NCBI GenBank assembly: GCA_030141605.1
Contig: JAQGDQ010000578.1
Coordinates: 1 to 64,000, forward strand
Reading direction: 5' to 3'
Origin: Tubiluchus corallicola
Lineage: Eukaryota; Priapulida; Priapulimorpha; Priapulimorphida; Tubiluchidae
Length of the DNA stretch: 64,000 bases
In this document: positions 46,370 to 58,669 of the stretch, piece after piece
Layout: every line of letters starts with the position of its first letter
Numbering within the stretch: the first letter of the stretch is position 1
Program-made: the position numbers and the translations under genes
Notes under the pieces: model-generated
Told to the model about the DNA's origin: nothing
The model's database searches: none
The model's input: the letters and a program-made list of their open reading frames with translations, nothing else

Positions 46370-46639
46370 GATATTTATATATATATATATATATTATTAT
46401 TAATATATACCAAAGAATACCTCTGTTATAAATAGAAATTCCTTAGCTTATATAGCTGTGAATTACTTAAGATTCTATATACATAAAAAGGGTTTTTCTT
46501 TTTATTAACACCAACGATGTAAAGGTTACGCAATACACAACATTTTAAATAAAATGGCAGCATGTACTCTAAAAGTGGGAATGGTTAATAAGTCGAGTGA
46601 GCCTTTTTTATATTTTCTTGTACGTTTCATGCATCCGAA

Positions 46640-47060
46640 ACAACTAGTGCGACTAATGTTATATTTTTGCTTTAACTAGTAAAGGTAATATAAAATTGGC
46701 CTTTATGTTTATCAGAACTTATATGACAGAAATATAGCTATGTCATCAGCACACATTACTAAAAACAGGTTTTGTAAAGAATTCGCTAGATAATTTATAT
46801 AAAATATTAACAACAGTGGACGCAAAGTGGACCCTCGAGGCACGCCGCAAACTACTATTTTGCTTCCTGAAACTACATTGTCTTAGATTAACATTGTCTG
46901 ACTTACAATTCAATCAGTAATAGAATGATCACCGAAGAACAATACTGACTGCCATTCATGCACTTTTTGCTTTAAGACAGACATCAGTTTTGTTGACTTT
47001 ATTTCAAGTGTTTTCCCGCTGCTCATCCCACTTGACTAACATCATAGCAGCATCCTCGCG
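46640..47060 (-). mobile_element. LINE reverse transcriptase region, decayed
   Basis: Minus-strand remnant around the clear 46712-46853 coding piece. Upstream parts show traces only. An A-rich tract to about 46030 could be its 3' end. Confidence 0.65.
46712..46853 (-). pseudogene. LINE reverse transcriptase catalytic-core fragment
   Basis: The minus frame reads VCGVPRGSTLRPLLLIFYIN, YLANSLQNLFLVM, CADDIAIFLSYKF, then stop. GVPRGS matches the GVPQGSxLGPLLF motif and CADDIAIF matches the (Y/F)ADDTAI catalytic motif of non-LTR reverse transcriptases. The two catalytic aspartates are kept, but the frame ends just after and is short, so it is not functional. Confidence 0.88.
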
Positions 47061-47559
47061 CAAGATGTCTCTCAAGTCGATTTTTAACAACTCGTCGTGA
47101 ATGTGATATAACCTCTCTAATGCCAACTACACCTGACATTTTCAGTCAATAACAATATTTCGTGTAATGTTAGTCGGTATAATTGTATTTGCGAGCCGGC
47201 AGGCGTACCATAAAGGTCGATGATTTGCTTATAGGCTGTGATGCGCATTTATATAAATATCAATACTGGCTGCATGGCTATATCGTAAAAAGCAAAATCT
47301 ACGTTGAAAGAATTTATGGCCTGTATAAATGTGACGATAAAATGTTAGCAGCTCTAAACGTGCTGATTGCCTTCAAAGGTTCGTTTGCTTCTATAAGCAA
47401 ATAAATGATTTACCTGCCGTGATGCCATTTTCTTCACTAATTATGACGTAAGCTTCGTGCCGTCTGACATTCGCTTAATTATTAGACAAATGCTAGACGA
47501 GTAAGTGACAAAACAATCAAATTAGTGATTGACTGAGTCACTGGCCTACTGGCCGGCTC
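47061..47559. other. Unassigned
   Basis: A 73-codon plus frame (47183-47404) has no recognisable domain. Confidence 0.35.
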
Positions 47560-47656
47560 CTAACAAATATAAAGACTGACTGACTGATTGACAGACAGAC
47601 AACAGACTGACCGACTGACAGATAGACAGACAGACAGACTGACTGACTGACTGACT

Positions 47657-47703
<47 letters not shown>

Positions 47704-47930
47704 TGACTGACTGACTGACTGACTGACTGACTGACTGACTGACTGACTGACTGACTGGCTGTCATCACCAGCTGACTGATTGACTGACTAACTAATCAAC
47801 TAACTGACTGACTGACTGACTGACTGACTGACTGACTGACTGACTGACTGACTGACTGACTGACTGACTGACTGACTGACTGACTGACTGACTGAGTGAC
47901 TGACTGACTGACTGACTGACTGACGATTGA
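47560..47930. repeat. (GACT/GACA)n tetranucleotide array
   Basis: GACTGACT and GACAGACA blocks alternate, with a 60-base less regular centre (47760-47800). Poly-Ser/Gln/Val frames are artefacts. Confidence 0.97.
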
Positions 47931-48774
47931 CTAGCTGACTCTTAGTTTAGGTAATGAAATGACTGATTAACTTAAAAACCCTCACAAAAACAGATAGCGC
48001 GTCATGCAAAACTGCCTTTCTTTGCTGTGATTGGCAGTATTTAGGTTAATAGGTATCAATGAAATGACCTAACCAGCGCTTCAACTTTTGCACAAAGCAG
48101 TAGCTTCTGTTCATTGCGCGTTTTTTTCCTTGAACAACTTAATAAAAAGTTTCGTGCACCTATCTTTGAATTATTTACGAGTATTTCAAATGAAGACATT
48201 CATTTGCTTATGAAGACCACGCGATTGCTATCCGTGACTAATGCCGTATATTTAATTAGAAAAATTTTCATTTTCACAAGAATCGCGTCGCCATGGCAAC
48301 GCTATTATTTACCAAAAATAACTAATATGAAACCAAGTGTCAAAAAGTATTCAGCTCCTGTTGCTTTGCAGTAAATCCGCCGTTGGCATGGCAACGCAGC
48401 TTCCTACATGCACGATGCTTGCCAGTATACAGATGGATAACTTTATATTACGGCTGTCTAATTTGGCACATATGCAGATTAATACTGGCCGGGCGATAAT
48501 TAAATAATAATCTTTACGAGGTTTTTGCCAACCACGTGTATTGATTCCGACTTTATTTTAATGCCTGCATTGACTGAGTGAGATTATTACATTAATTATC
48601 GCTGATATAAAAGATCATTACTACTTATAAATCAGCTGATTGAAAGCTGAGGAATAAAAACAGCAAAGTAAGGCCACACAGCACATGTTCAGAGGACAAT
48701 GGCGGTGTTAATAGACGTCAAGCTAAACGGCAGTGCTTAAGAATGCACCTGAGTTACACGCTCACTGTAAGGAG
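47931..48774. other. Unassigned
   Basis: An 86-codon plus frame (48114-48374) has no known domain. Confidence 0.35.
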
Positions 48775-49157
48775 TAAGCCTTCTCATGGTTTCGTTGTGC
48801 GCACGCGCAGTTGTAACAGGTCAAAGGGTAAGTGTACCACAGCAACGCGTCTTAACTACAATCGTCACGTGACATGTGGGCAATGCAAAGCATTAGCTCA
48901 GTAACTTCAGTTGTTTTACATGGACCTTACTTAATTATGCATTAGTCTGTGTGTAGACTGATTTACTAGCAGAATGGTGCTTGAGAACAAGAAAAAATGA
49001 AGTAAATAAATTTGTAGTTAACTTTTAAAACTGTTACTATTACAGTAGCATGGCGTGCGAGGCAGGTTGTTAAGTGTACACAAACGTGTTGTCTGGTAAA
49101 CTTAACCTTTGACCTTTAAACGATCATCATCAATCGTTTGAACTGTGAAAAGCCTTA
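48775..49157 (+). mobile_element. TA-1 element
   Basis: TA-flanked, about 380 bp. Left end AGCCTTCTCATGGTTTCG, right end TTTGAACTGTGAAAAGCCT. It shares GCGCACGCGCAGTTG, CACAGCAACGCGTCTTAACT and ACTTCAGTTGTTTTACATGG with the copies at 1, 24736 and 43567. Confidence 0.9.
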
Positions 49158-50450
49158 TTATTAAGCAGGAGAATGCTGCACAAAACTTAGTATCATTGTG
49201 CAACACGTACTTAAACATACCGAAAACTATATCATGTGAAATGGCCTTACAAATCTTTGCATTTTCAAACATTTTCATTCGTATGATATTCACTTGTACA
49301 CTAAATGTATATATACAATTCCCGACACAGTCATACCAAAAACTTGAAAAATGGTACCGCTGGTTCTTCAATCAAGCACGCAGGTAATAATACTCCGGAC
49401 AACCTTGGAAATACCAACTATTATGTTGCTTAAGGAGTTATCACTGCACTGTGTCCTAAACGAAATTATTATTATTATTAATACAATGATAATTCTACAA
49501 AGATTAGATTCCAAAAAAGCGTCCTCAAAAAAACAAATTTAATATGCCACCGATGCAAACGGTGCAACGGCAAAATATAAAAAATGCAAAAAATTGACAG
49601 CAAAACATCTATTCTAGGTATCTATATGTCACTGAGGGAAAGTGGTAACGCACGTGAAAGAACTGGCTAAAATAACCACACTAGGTCGCTTCTGTAAAGG
49701 TACAATTAGTTGAAGATGATAACTATTAAGCATTCTACTGAAAATTACAAGAAAACAACATTTATGTCAGCAATGTGTTTGTGAAGCTCCATAATAACCC
49801 TTAAGAACATATAAAAACACAGAAAGAAATTCCGTTAGCTCTTTCAACGTGTAGAGACAAACATTGCGCGGACGTTTTTACAAAAGAGAATTGATGTTGT
49901 TCTGCCTCCGATGAGCAATGAGCTCAAACTTAACTAAAGATGTTTGTTTTTTACATTATTTTGCAACATGCACATGTTCACCCTGTTGTCTTTGGTTGAA
50001 ACTTTGCGTCCATAGATATAGCTTGTGCGCCGCGTTTAATGACCAAAGAAAACTTGTTCAAAGCTTCCGAGTGCTTATGTAGTAACAGCACGTTTTTCTA
50101 TTGATCAGACGAAATTTAGTTTTTCTCCCGTCGTCTGGGTTTGTTGCAATCCAATCTACCACTCCATTTTCTGCCTTACGGCTGCTGAATGATAATTCAT
50201 TAGCAGGTCGCTACAATTCTACGGTGAATGGGCGCACCGCCGTTGCGTGTTGTAAAATTCCGCCCGCCCTCATCTGAATAAAATATTTTTACCGTAATTT
50301 CTTTAGCATGCGCTTACGATAACTGTTCTGTCCGTGCAAATGCATTAATTTAGGTATTAATTAATTTAATTGATTGTACGTCTAATTGCATTTTAAGTTA
50401 TTATGTAGACTGTCTTTAAATCAAGTACTCAGTAATAAAGAATCTACTAT
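49158..50450. other. Unassigned 1.3 kb
   Basis: No repeat copy or domain recognised. Confidence 0.4.
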
Positions 50451-50823
50451 TATTACTAACTTACTACTAACATTACTAGCTACTACTAACATTACTAACT
50501 TACTACTAACATTACTAACTGCTACTAACATTACTAACTTACTACTAACATTACTAACTACTACTAACATTACTAACTTACTACTAACATTACTAACTAC
50601 TACTAACATTACTAACTACTACTAACATTACTAACTTACTACTAACATTACTAACTACTACTAACATTACTAACTTACTACTAACATTACTAACTACTAC
50701 TAACATTACTAACTTACTACTAACATTGCTAACTACTACTAACATTACTAACTTACTACTAACATTACTAACTACTACTAACATTACTAACTTACTACTA
50801 ACATTACTAACTACTACTAACAT
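50451..50823. repeat. 39-base minisatellite
   Basis: Alternating CTTACTACTAACATTACTAA and CTACTACTAACATTACTAA halves, period mostly 39. The first units use GCTACT. Open frames across it are artefacts. Confidence 0.95.
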
Positions 50824-51550
50824 AAACATTACGCTACAATCAACTATACGTACTGCTGTAACAACTGTAATACTACACTAATTGTTCTAATTCCACAAGT
50901 ATTGGATTTCTGAATTATGTAGCAACATTGAACATTACAGTATAAAACTTATACTTTGAGTGGTCTTATAGGGTTATGTACATCGAAAATCGTTTCTGTT
51001 ATCGTATCTATCGTATCGGTTTTGTAAATTTCAATTAAGTATTAACTAATGAACTAGTCGTATTTGTTAATTAACTATTTTTAGTTATTAAATACTCGAA
51101 CTAACTAATTGTATATTTCTTCACTGCACATATGGAAATACTGTGATTAGTAATAGTTACTGTGTTGTAAATCCACTCAAAATAAATTCATAATCAATCA
51201 AAATTCAAAAACATAACAAAATTCGTGTTGCGTATAACAATGGTATCAGGAAGTTGTTTAAATTACCGTATGATTGTACTGCTTCTGGCACACAGTGCAA
51301 ACTTATCATTGCCACATTTTTCACACCTTTGCAGAAAAGCTTGTTACAGTATAAGAAACGATTACTAGAACTTGTGAACAGTGAAAATCTACTAGCTATT
51401 GTCAACTCTGTACGAATCATACAATCTTCTTATTTTAAGATGTTGAACAAAAGTCTGTTTGCAAATAGCAATCTTCAAACCTGATAGCTGTGAATGCTTT
51501 TTTACTCAATGTATAATATATAGTAGTATTTTTAAAGTAACTTTTTATAA
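50824..51550. other. Unassigned
   Basis: A+T-rich, nothing recognised. Confidence 0.4.
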
Positions 51551-51785
51551 TCTAATCTAATCTAGTCTAGTCTAGTCTAGTCTAGTCTAGTCTAGTCTAG
51601 TCTAGTCTAGTCTAGTCTAGTCGAGTCGAGTCGAGTCGAGTCGAGTCGAATCGAATCGAATCGAACCGAAGGAAACCTAACCTAGCCTAACCTAACCTAA
51701 CCTAACCTAACCTAACCTAACCTAACCTAACCTAACCTAACCTAACCTAATCTAATCTAATCTAATCTAATCTAATCTAATCTAT
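51551..51785. repeat. Pentanucleotide array with five successive unit types
   Basis: Blocks in order: TCTAA, TCTAG, TCGAG, TCGAA, a short mixed part, CCTAA (about 51680-51750), then TCTAA again. Neighbouring blocks differ by one base. The CCTAA block reads TTAGG on the minus strand. Confidence 0.96.
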
Positions 51786-52339
51786 ATATGCAACCTTATG
51801 TGCAATGCATGCAAACTGATTAAACAGACACACTCACAAAAAACAAATGTTATATTTTTTAGCTGAGAACTTTAGTGTAAAACTAAGCAGTTACGAAGGG
51901 AATTTTCTGTGTAAATTCACAGTGTGAAGACTCATTTCACACGGAAGACGCGCTGCTATTTGTCAGAAAGACAAGGCCTCAGTATGAACTTGCGTTTGAA
52001 TAAAAACCAACGGTGACAATGAACAGTTTATCAAAGGTGAAGCCCTCAGTATGAACTTTGGCTGAAACCAAATTACCAGGCAGTTCATTTCGAAGTGAAG
52101 TTCTCAATTTGAACTTAAGCTTACTTAAGAACAAGTCGTGCTGTTTATCACAAAGAAAATTATCAACAAGAACGAACTGTTGTGACTTTTGTGAATTTAC
52201 CTCAACGGGGAATTTTCAGTGTGAACAGGATAAAGAGTGGATACGTCATCAACAAATTTACGTCATTTCCGGCCACGTGAATTTGATTCTATTCTGTCTT
52301 TTGCTAAAGCACAAGAAAACACTCTTCATAAACAAAGCA
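51786..52339. other. Unassigned; loose CAGTATGAACTT repeats
   Basis: CAGTATGAACTT recurs at about 51979 and 52046, with related GTGTGAA and TTTGAACTT motifs between 51910 and 52230. It may be an old diverged tandem array. No gene recognised. Confidence 0.35.
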
Positions 52340-52787
52340 TAAAAATTCGACTTGAAATGTTGCTATCCGATTGCTATCAAATGCATTGCACAGAGAGCTA
52401 GCGTTAGCAGTACCGCTATGTAAAATTAAACTCCCGCGATGACGGCTAGGCGCAGCCATTTTGAAGGCAAATTAAGTTGTGTGAAACAAGTTTAGGTAAC
52501 ATTGCATAAAGTTTGAAAGAACAATCAGAGCATTCGTAGCGGACTCTTCACTAAGGAAACAAAAGTTTATAAATGACATTATATTGTCAAAGAGATCAAT
52601 AAATCGCGTTAGTGGTTCACACTGGGTTGGCAATGCAGCAACATTTTACCAGTTTGATGCAAAAATTTTAAATTATTAAAAAATTTTCTTTTCCAATTAC
52701 GCAAACTGATAAGCATACTCCTAAGTAACATAACTTTGCATAGAAAGTTCTTTGGGATATTTTTTTAAAATTCTCCTTTCTTCTCCT
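52340..52787 (-). repeat. Dispersed repeat G, long minus-strand copy
   Basis: Matches 8225-8690 in reverse: ACTTGAAATGTTGCTATC end, GGCGCAGCCATTTTGA, AACATTGCATAAAGTTTGAA, and the start TTTGCATAGAAAGTTCTTTG. It runs straight into the TTAA of the next element. Confidence 0.75.
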
Positions 52788-53336
52788 TTAAAGGAAGGCC
52801 GGATGATTGTTTAGACTCAATCGGATTTTAACTTACTGTCCAAAATGTACATTTTCCTGCCTATAAAAGTTAACAATTGTTCTTTATGTTTGAATAATTA
52901 GCTTAGAAAGTTAATTAACGGCAACCGAACACAGCTATTGCTTACGTCAGAAACTAACCACCGTTTGTGCAAGGGCAGGCGTCTTCCCTTCATATGACGG
53001 TCAAGCACATTTGCATATGTGTTACAGTACTGCTTAAACGAAAATGGGCTCTACGTCATATGACGTCAGAAACTAACACAACAGTTCATGATCATCATTA
53101 TCACGGTACCGCCTTCTATTTGTCAGCCACGCGCACGTGACAAAAAGGCGCCGCTGCCAATCTTAGTAGATTTAGTGAGCCGCGCGTAGCTTTGAAAGTT
53201 TAACGAAATTTGAGTATCCGAGGTAATTATTATTTAATCTAAGCTTTGATTTAAAAAAGGCTATCGTCGTTTTCAATATTTTAGTACATTCTTTATTTTG
53301 AACTAAAGTTGACACAATCATCCGGTTTTCGTTTAA
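52788..53336 (-). mobile_element. TTAA-2 element, full length (549 bp)
   Basis: TTAA at 52788-52791 and 53333-53336; ends AAAGGAAGGCCGGATGAT and ATCATCCGGTTTTCGTTTAA. It has a CTACGTCATATGACGTCAGA double site at about 53051-53070. Non-coding. Confidence 0.95.
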
Positions 53337-53624
53337 ATAGTCAATATCTTAGTACATAAATGAGAGGGAAATAATGAGTTCTTGTTCAACCATCCACGCG
53401 ATAAGAAACAAATACTCCAAATTAACTGCCTAAGTCTACAACGCCCTCTACCTATCACTTGAAAGACTAGTGTTTGTGTTTGAATATCACTTGAAGCAAA
53501 ACAGTTCTCACGTCACTTGAAAATGGTTTATGCAAATGTAAGAAGCTTTCACATCACACGTGTTTATTTCACACAAATCATATGAATATGAAAAACTCAA
53601 AAACTCCTCACATTTCAGTAAAAC
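53337..53624. other. Unassigned
   Basis: Nothing recognised. Confidence 0.4.
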
Positions 53625-54198
53625 AGAGGGCAACAACAACAACAACAAACAACAACAGCAACAGCAACACTAACAGCAACAACAACAACAACAACATCAA
53701 ACAACAACAACAACAGCAACAGCAGCAACAACAACAGCAACAACAACAATAACTATAGCAACACAAATAACAACGACAAACAACAACAAAGTGACAGTGA
53801 CAAGGACAACAACAATGACACCGACAACAACAACAAGAGAAACAGCAACAACAGTAGTAACAACAACCAGAAACAACAACAACAACAGCAACAACAACAA
53901 TAACTATAGCAACACAAACAACAATGACAACAGCGACAACAGCAAAAGAAACAGAAACAACAACAGCAACAGCAGCAACAACAACAATAACTATACAAAC
54001 TAATAACAACGACAAACAACAACAAAGTGACAAACACAACGAAAGTGACAGTGACAAGGACAACAACAATGTCACCGACAACAACAACAGAAACAGCAGC
54101 AACAGCAGTAACAACAACAAGAAACAACAACAATAGCAGCAGCAGCAGCAGCAACAACAGCAACAACAGCAATAGCAACAGCAACAGTAACAGTATCA
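53625..54198. repeat. CAA/CAG-rich trinucleotide region with longer duplications
   Basis: Purine/C-rich AAC, AGC, GAC triplets with no T for long runs. A block containing CAACAATAACTATAGCAACA and AAAGTGACAGTGACAAGGAC is repeated about 240 bases later (53790 and about 54035). All frames give Asn/Thr or Val/Leu/Cys-rich artefacts. Confidence 0.92.
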
Positions 54199-54305
54199 CG
54201 TGTGCCCAATGTGTGACTACTAACTACTCTTTGATCGACACAATATTTAAGCCCCATACACACGCCCACGCGTTCATATTTACAGAATATAGTCACTAAA
54301 TCCGT

Positions 54306-54491
54306 ATGGTCAACATTTTTCCTGCTGTGATTTTTCTCCTGATTAGTCTGTTGACTTATAGATCAGTGACGGGACAAATCCCAGCTAAATTCACTCCCTT
54401 CTCCCGCGTACGTGCTGTCCGCGAAAATTTACCATTTATAATGAAGCAATGCGAAAAGCTGTCGTTTCTACTTTTGGCTCGGAATCGATGA
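54306..54491 (+). CDS. Small open frame with a signal-peptide-like start (doubtful)
   Basis: 61 codons. The N-terminus MVNIFPAVIFLLISLLTYRS then VTGQIP has a hydrophobic core and a plausible signal-peptidase site after VTG. CGCGTACGTG at about 54406 could be a splice donor. There is no homology I recognise, no copy elsewhere and no other support. It could be chance. Confidence 0.2.
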   Translation: MVNIFPAVIFLLISLLTYRSVTGQIPAKFTPFSRVRAVRENLPFIMKQCEKLSFLLLARNR

Positions 54492-54792
54492 CTGTAATTG
54501 GACTTCACGGCGCGCCATTGCTGGGAGTGAAAATACGATGTCGCGTTTGAATTTTGAATCGATGTTCTACGTTTTTTCCTCTGCGTCAGTAACAGAAGTT
54601 GATGATAATCATTATTAAAAAGTAATTTGGTCATTAATGTGACGACTGTACAAAGTGGTAGCCACAACATCTGCGCATGCGCAGTATGAGTAAGAAACAA
54701 TCAACCAGATAAAAACGTAGGCTGGGAAATAAGTAATTAACAAGATTAATTAAGCAATTGGATTTAGGTAAGAAGATAAGTAAGTAGGAAGA
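54492..54792. other. Unassigned
   Basis: Nothing recognised; sequence becomes A-rich before the inverted duplication. Confidence 0.4.
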
Positions 54793-55950
54793 CAAGCGAG
54801 CATGAAAGATCAAAACCATTTAAAAACAAACAGCAAAATGAGCGACAACTACAAAACTTCAACCTCCTTTGCTTCTCTTCTCAACAATTATTCACAACGT
54901 TTCGATAGAGTACTCCCGCCATTATTGAAGGTCCTATCACACCTTAGTAGACACTTGCTGTCAAAATTTACTACTGATTAGCTTCATTAAAAACGGGTCC
55001 ATTTCCTTATAAACTTGCACATTTTGCTCTGATTTGCATTGAAACATTTTAAATTTAGTCGTTGGTACAGACATCTTGAGAAAAAAACAAAATCGGGGAA
55101 GAAAGCGGAAGTGACATCACGTTAGGAACGACTGATTTTTTTGTTTTAAAGTTTCCTTTTCATAGTTACCGTGCATTTAAATTCAGTTTCATTTACTGCC
55201 AGGAGAAATTAAAAAACTGCCAGTCACATTAAACTTAATTACTGATTATTAAATTATTTAAAAATTATTGATCCGATGTATAAAGTAAATTAAATTATCA
55301 ATCTCTTGTTTGCTGGTTTAACAGATTTTGAAACTTTTTATTAAACTCACTAAATAATCGGTATGTTTATTAAATTAGTAACTGTTTTGATCGACACATT
55401 AATTGTGTAACCAGTTAAATTTAAAGATTTATGTATATTGATGATAATTGAATTTAGCTTATGCGTCAATAATTAAAGCAAAAATGGACCCAATCTTAAA
55501 CTGTAGAACAAAAAACAATCTACTCTCTAAAATATTGAAAGGGAACCCACTATTTTTTCCAAAAATGGCTTACGTGAAAGAAAAATTACTACAGAAACGT
55601 AATTTCACTTTCGGGCCACTAGTTCTTTGCTGTTACATGCATTTCGTCATTTGCTAGTTAGATGGGCACTAGCGCCTGCATTTCGGAAACGCATTGCAGA
55701 GAAAGCAGATGCTGTACCTCTCAGTTCAGATGTTTTAGTTTGTGAAGACCTGCACATGTTCAGCAGCACGGCGGAAAATTTGAAATTTGAATTTTTGTCT
55801 TAAAACTTGTTTAGTTTTAGTACAACACTCTATAGTAGTTTACAGTATATCTTACAGTAGCACTGTACTTCAATTTTCACATTCGCAAACACGTGCAACA
55901 CGCTCGCGGAATATCAATGCTGTTGAAAATTATGTTAATTTGTGATGTCA
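54793..55950 (+). repeat. Arm 1 of inverted segmental duplication
   Basis: Matches 59504-60712 in reverse from CAAGCGAGCATGAAAGATC through the TTAA-1 element to TTTGTGATGTCA. Includes unique shared sequence such as GGGAAGAAAGCGGAAGTGAC and TTGTTTGCTGGTTTAACAGA. The duplication therefore took a TTAA-1 element with its flank. Confidence 0.95.
55473..55950 (+). mobile_element. TTAA-1 element truncated by the duplication edge
   Basis: Starts TTAAAGCAAAAATGGACCCA. It shares with the copy at 59352 a private insertion (TATAGTAGTTTACAGTATAT). It breaks off after GTTAATTTGTGATGTCA, so the duplication boundary lies inside the element. Confidence 0.93.
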
Positions 55951-56062
55951 CACGCTTATTAGTACAAATGTACTTATAATACATTTTAAAAGATCACCAT
56001 ATGAAGTTGTTTCATAATGTCATGTGAACGTAAATTTGACGGCTTGCAGCATGTTTTTCTAT
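55951..56062. other. Unassigned
   Basis: Short unassigned piece between the truncated element and the TTTC array. Confidence 0.4.
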
Positions 56063-56066
56063 CATT

Positions 56067-56122
<56 letters not shown>

Positions 56123-56137
56123 TATTTATTTATTTAT
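56063..56137. repeat. (TTTC)n then (TTTA)n microsatellite
   Basis: TTTC array followed by TTTATTTATTTATCAATAAAG. Read on the minus strand, the order TTTATTGATAAATAAA then AAAG repeats could be a retroelement tail. Confidence 0.93.
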
Positions 56138-57049
56138 CAATAAAGTTCTTTCCATTAAATTATGATAAACTTACTTGATAGATGGAGCTTGATTAGTTCT
56201 CATACGGGCAAAAAATGACCTTCATTATTTAAACTTAGCTTAATAAAATAAATTTCAGACTTATTAAAACCACCAAAAAGCTATTTTCTATTGACAATAG
56301 ACAATAAAATTAAGTTGAATTTCTATTAGAGGAAATAGCCATAATTTCTCTTCAGGGATTACACGGGAGAACTTTGTAAATGTTGAATACATCATCAAAC
56401 GAGGCGAAACCTTTCAGATAAGAAACCGCCCAATGAACGACCTTCATTCTGTTTTCGCGAGCGAATCAGATATAATATGACAGCATCCTGCTGCTTTCAC
56501 AGGAGATGGCAATTAGCGTAATGAATCAACACATTTCAAAGTTATCAATTATTTTATACGTTTCTCTTACAACTCGGTGTTTTTGAATTATTAATGAGAA
56601 GTCGAATTCATTGTAGCATAAATTCAAAGGCACAAATAAAACATTCATTTGTATAAATTAAATGCATCGCACTGTAAGCAGGTCTTTGACAGGAACCGTC
56701 GTTTTATTTTGGGCGCCATTTTGGCCGCCATATTAGGTGTCGTTGTTTAGACAGAGTGGAAACGTTGATAGTGGGCACCCTAAAACTTCCGAAAGCCATG
56801 GACAACGGTGTGTTTCGGACGCCATTTCGTATCCCATATTGGGGCTGACAAAATTGAAATAGTCCGTCATGGGCCATGCTGGTTCTTATAGTATACAATA
56901 TTTGAGGGTCAAATAGATTTTGCAAATATATATCACTCCTGTGTGATATCACTCTATAGAACCAGCTGTTGTATTTAAAAACTTTTTAATTTACAAATGT
57001 ATATTTAAAGCATGGTTTACATTTTACAAACCCTTGTTGTCAGTTTGGT
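56138..57049. other. Unassigned
   Basis: No recognised feature. CGCCATTTTGGCCGCCATAT near 56714 is notable only as CpG-rich sequence. Confidence 0.4.
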
Positions 57050-57648
57050 TTTTTCATATCCTAACATATTTTGATGCGCGTAAACAGTACACATTTTAAC
57101 ACATGTAATACTGTCAAAGCGTTTCTAATAATTAAATAATAGGTTAAAAACTTAATTAACGGCAACTGAGCCGAACTGATGATGACATCACAACTCAACA
57201 TATTTTTCAACAGCACAAACATTCCACGAGCGTGTTGCACATGTTTGCGAAAGAGAAAATTGAAGTACAGTGCTACTGTAAGATATTCAGTGTGTTGTAT
57301 TAAAACTAGGCAAGTTTTAAGACAAAAATTCAAATTTCAAATTTACCACTGTGCTCACGCATTACCTGTCGAACGTGTGCAATTCTTCACAAATTAACAC
57401 ACCTGAACTGAGCGGTACAGCACCTATTTTCTGAGTAATGCGTTTCCCGAAATGCAGGCGCTAGTGCCTCTCTAACTAGCGAATGGCGAAATGCATGTAC
57501 CAGCGAAGAATTTGCGCGAACACGAAACTATGTTTGTTTGGTAATTTCACGTAAGCCGTTCTTGAAAGAATAGTACGTTCCGTTTAAATATTGTATAGCG
57601 TAAATTGTTTTGAGACATAATTTAAGATTGGGTTTGGATTTCCTTTAA
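57050..57648 (-). mobile_element. TTAA-1 element, one end worn
   Basis: The right end GGGTTTGGATTTCCTTTAA has TTAA at 57645-57648. The left end is degraded (TTTTTTCATATCCTAACATA). It has all internal landmarks, including the TGATGACATCAC site. Confidence 0.9.
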
Positions 57649-57985
57649 TAACTGTTCTGGAAAGATTTCTCTGGCCACGTTAAGCTGCACGTGCAGAAAA
57701 TGCTGCTGCTATACTAACAGCGTCTTGTTGTCTTGGGAACGTTGGTCATTAGTCTTGGCCGTGGTCTCATAGGGTTCCATTATATAAATGCCAAGCAGTT
57801 GACCAAATGGTCGTCTTCTCATTTGGATGTGACGTCAGTCTAGCGTGACCCAATAAACGAACGGGCTGCTTTAGGACGCCTGATTTAATCCGGATGCGGA
57901 GATTGTTGTTAATTGTGCATCGATATTCATCCGCTGGATTTCACGCCTCAATTCCGTCTCCTGTATAAAGCTTCGTCACACAAGA
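57649..57985. other. Unassigned; may belong to the SINE or its flank
   Basis: Less A+T-rich sequence, no gene recognised. TGTGACGTCAGTC occurs near 57829. Confidence 0.35.
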
Positions 57986-57999
57986 CAAAGTTTATATGC

Positions 58000-58192
58000 C
58001 TCCAGATCGTTGAGTGTAGTGGTACCGCGTTCGCTTCCCGTCTATGTGGTCGTGAATTCGACACAGCGGCCGGGTCATACGAAAAACTTGGTACCTGCTG
58101 CTGCTATGTAGATGTAATTTATTATTTACGGTCGGCAAAAAGCTCTTTGAGCTAATGTTAACTGTTTATCCAAAAGGCCACTTTAAATAAAG
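58000..58192 (+). mobile_element. tRNA-derived SINE with (ATT)n tail
   Basis: The head contains GTTGAGTGTAGTGGTACCGC (A-box-like) and GGTCGTGAATTCGACACAGC (B-box-like, GAATTCGAC) about 40 bases apart. This is followed by a tRNA-unrelated body and CTTTAAATAAAGATTATT leading into ATT repeats. The end resembles that of the LINE at 40740 (CTTTAATAAAGATTTATT), suggesting the SINE used a related LINE's machinery. Confidence 0.65.
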
Positions 58193-58668
<476 letters not shown>

Positions 58669-58669
58669 T

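Noticed and set aside
47183-47404. Host gene fragment of 73 codons
   Set aside because: No domain, no splice signals that fit, and it lies next to decayed LINE sequence; left unassigned.
53608-54296. Cys/Val/Leu-rich or Asn/Thr-rich proteins
   Set aside because: All frames over the CAA/CAG-rich region are open on both strands, with composition dictated by the triplets.
57990-58090. Functional tRNA gene
   Set aside because: A- and B-box-like segments exist but no consistent acceptor or anticodon stem forms, and it continues into a body and (ATT)n tail like a SINE.
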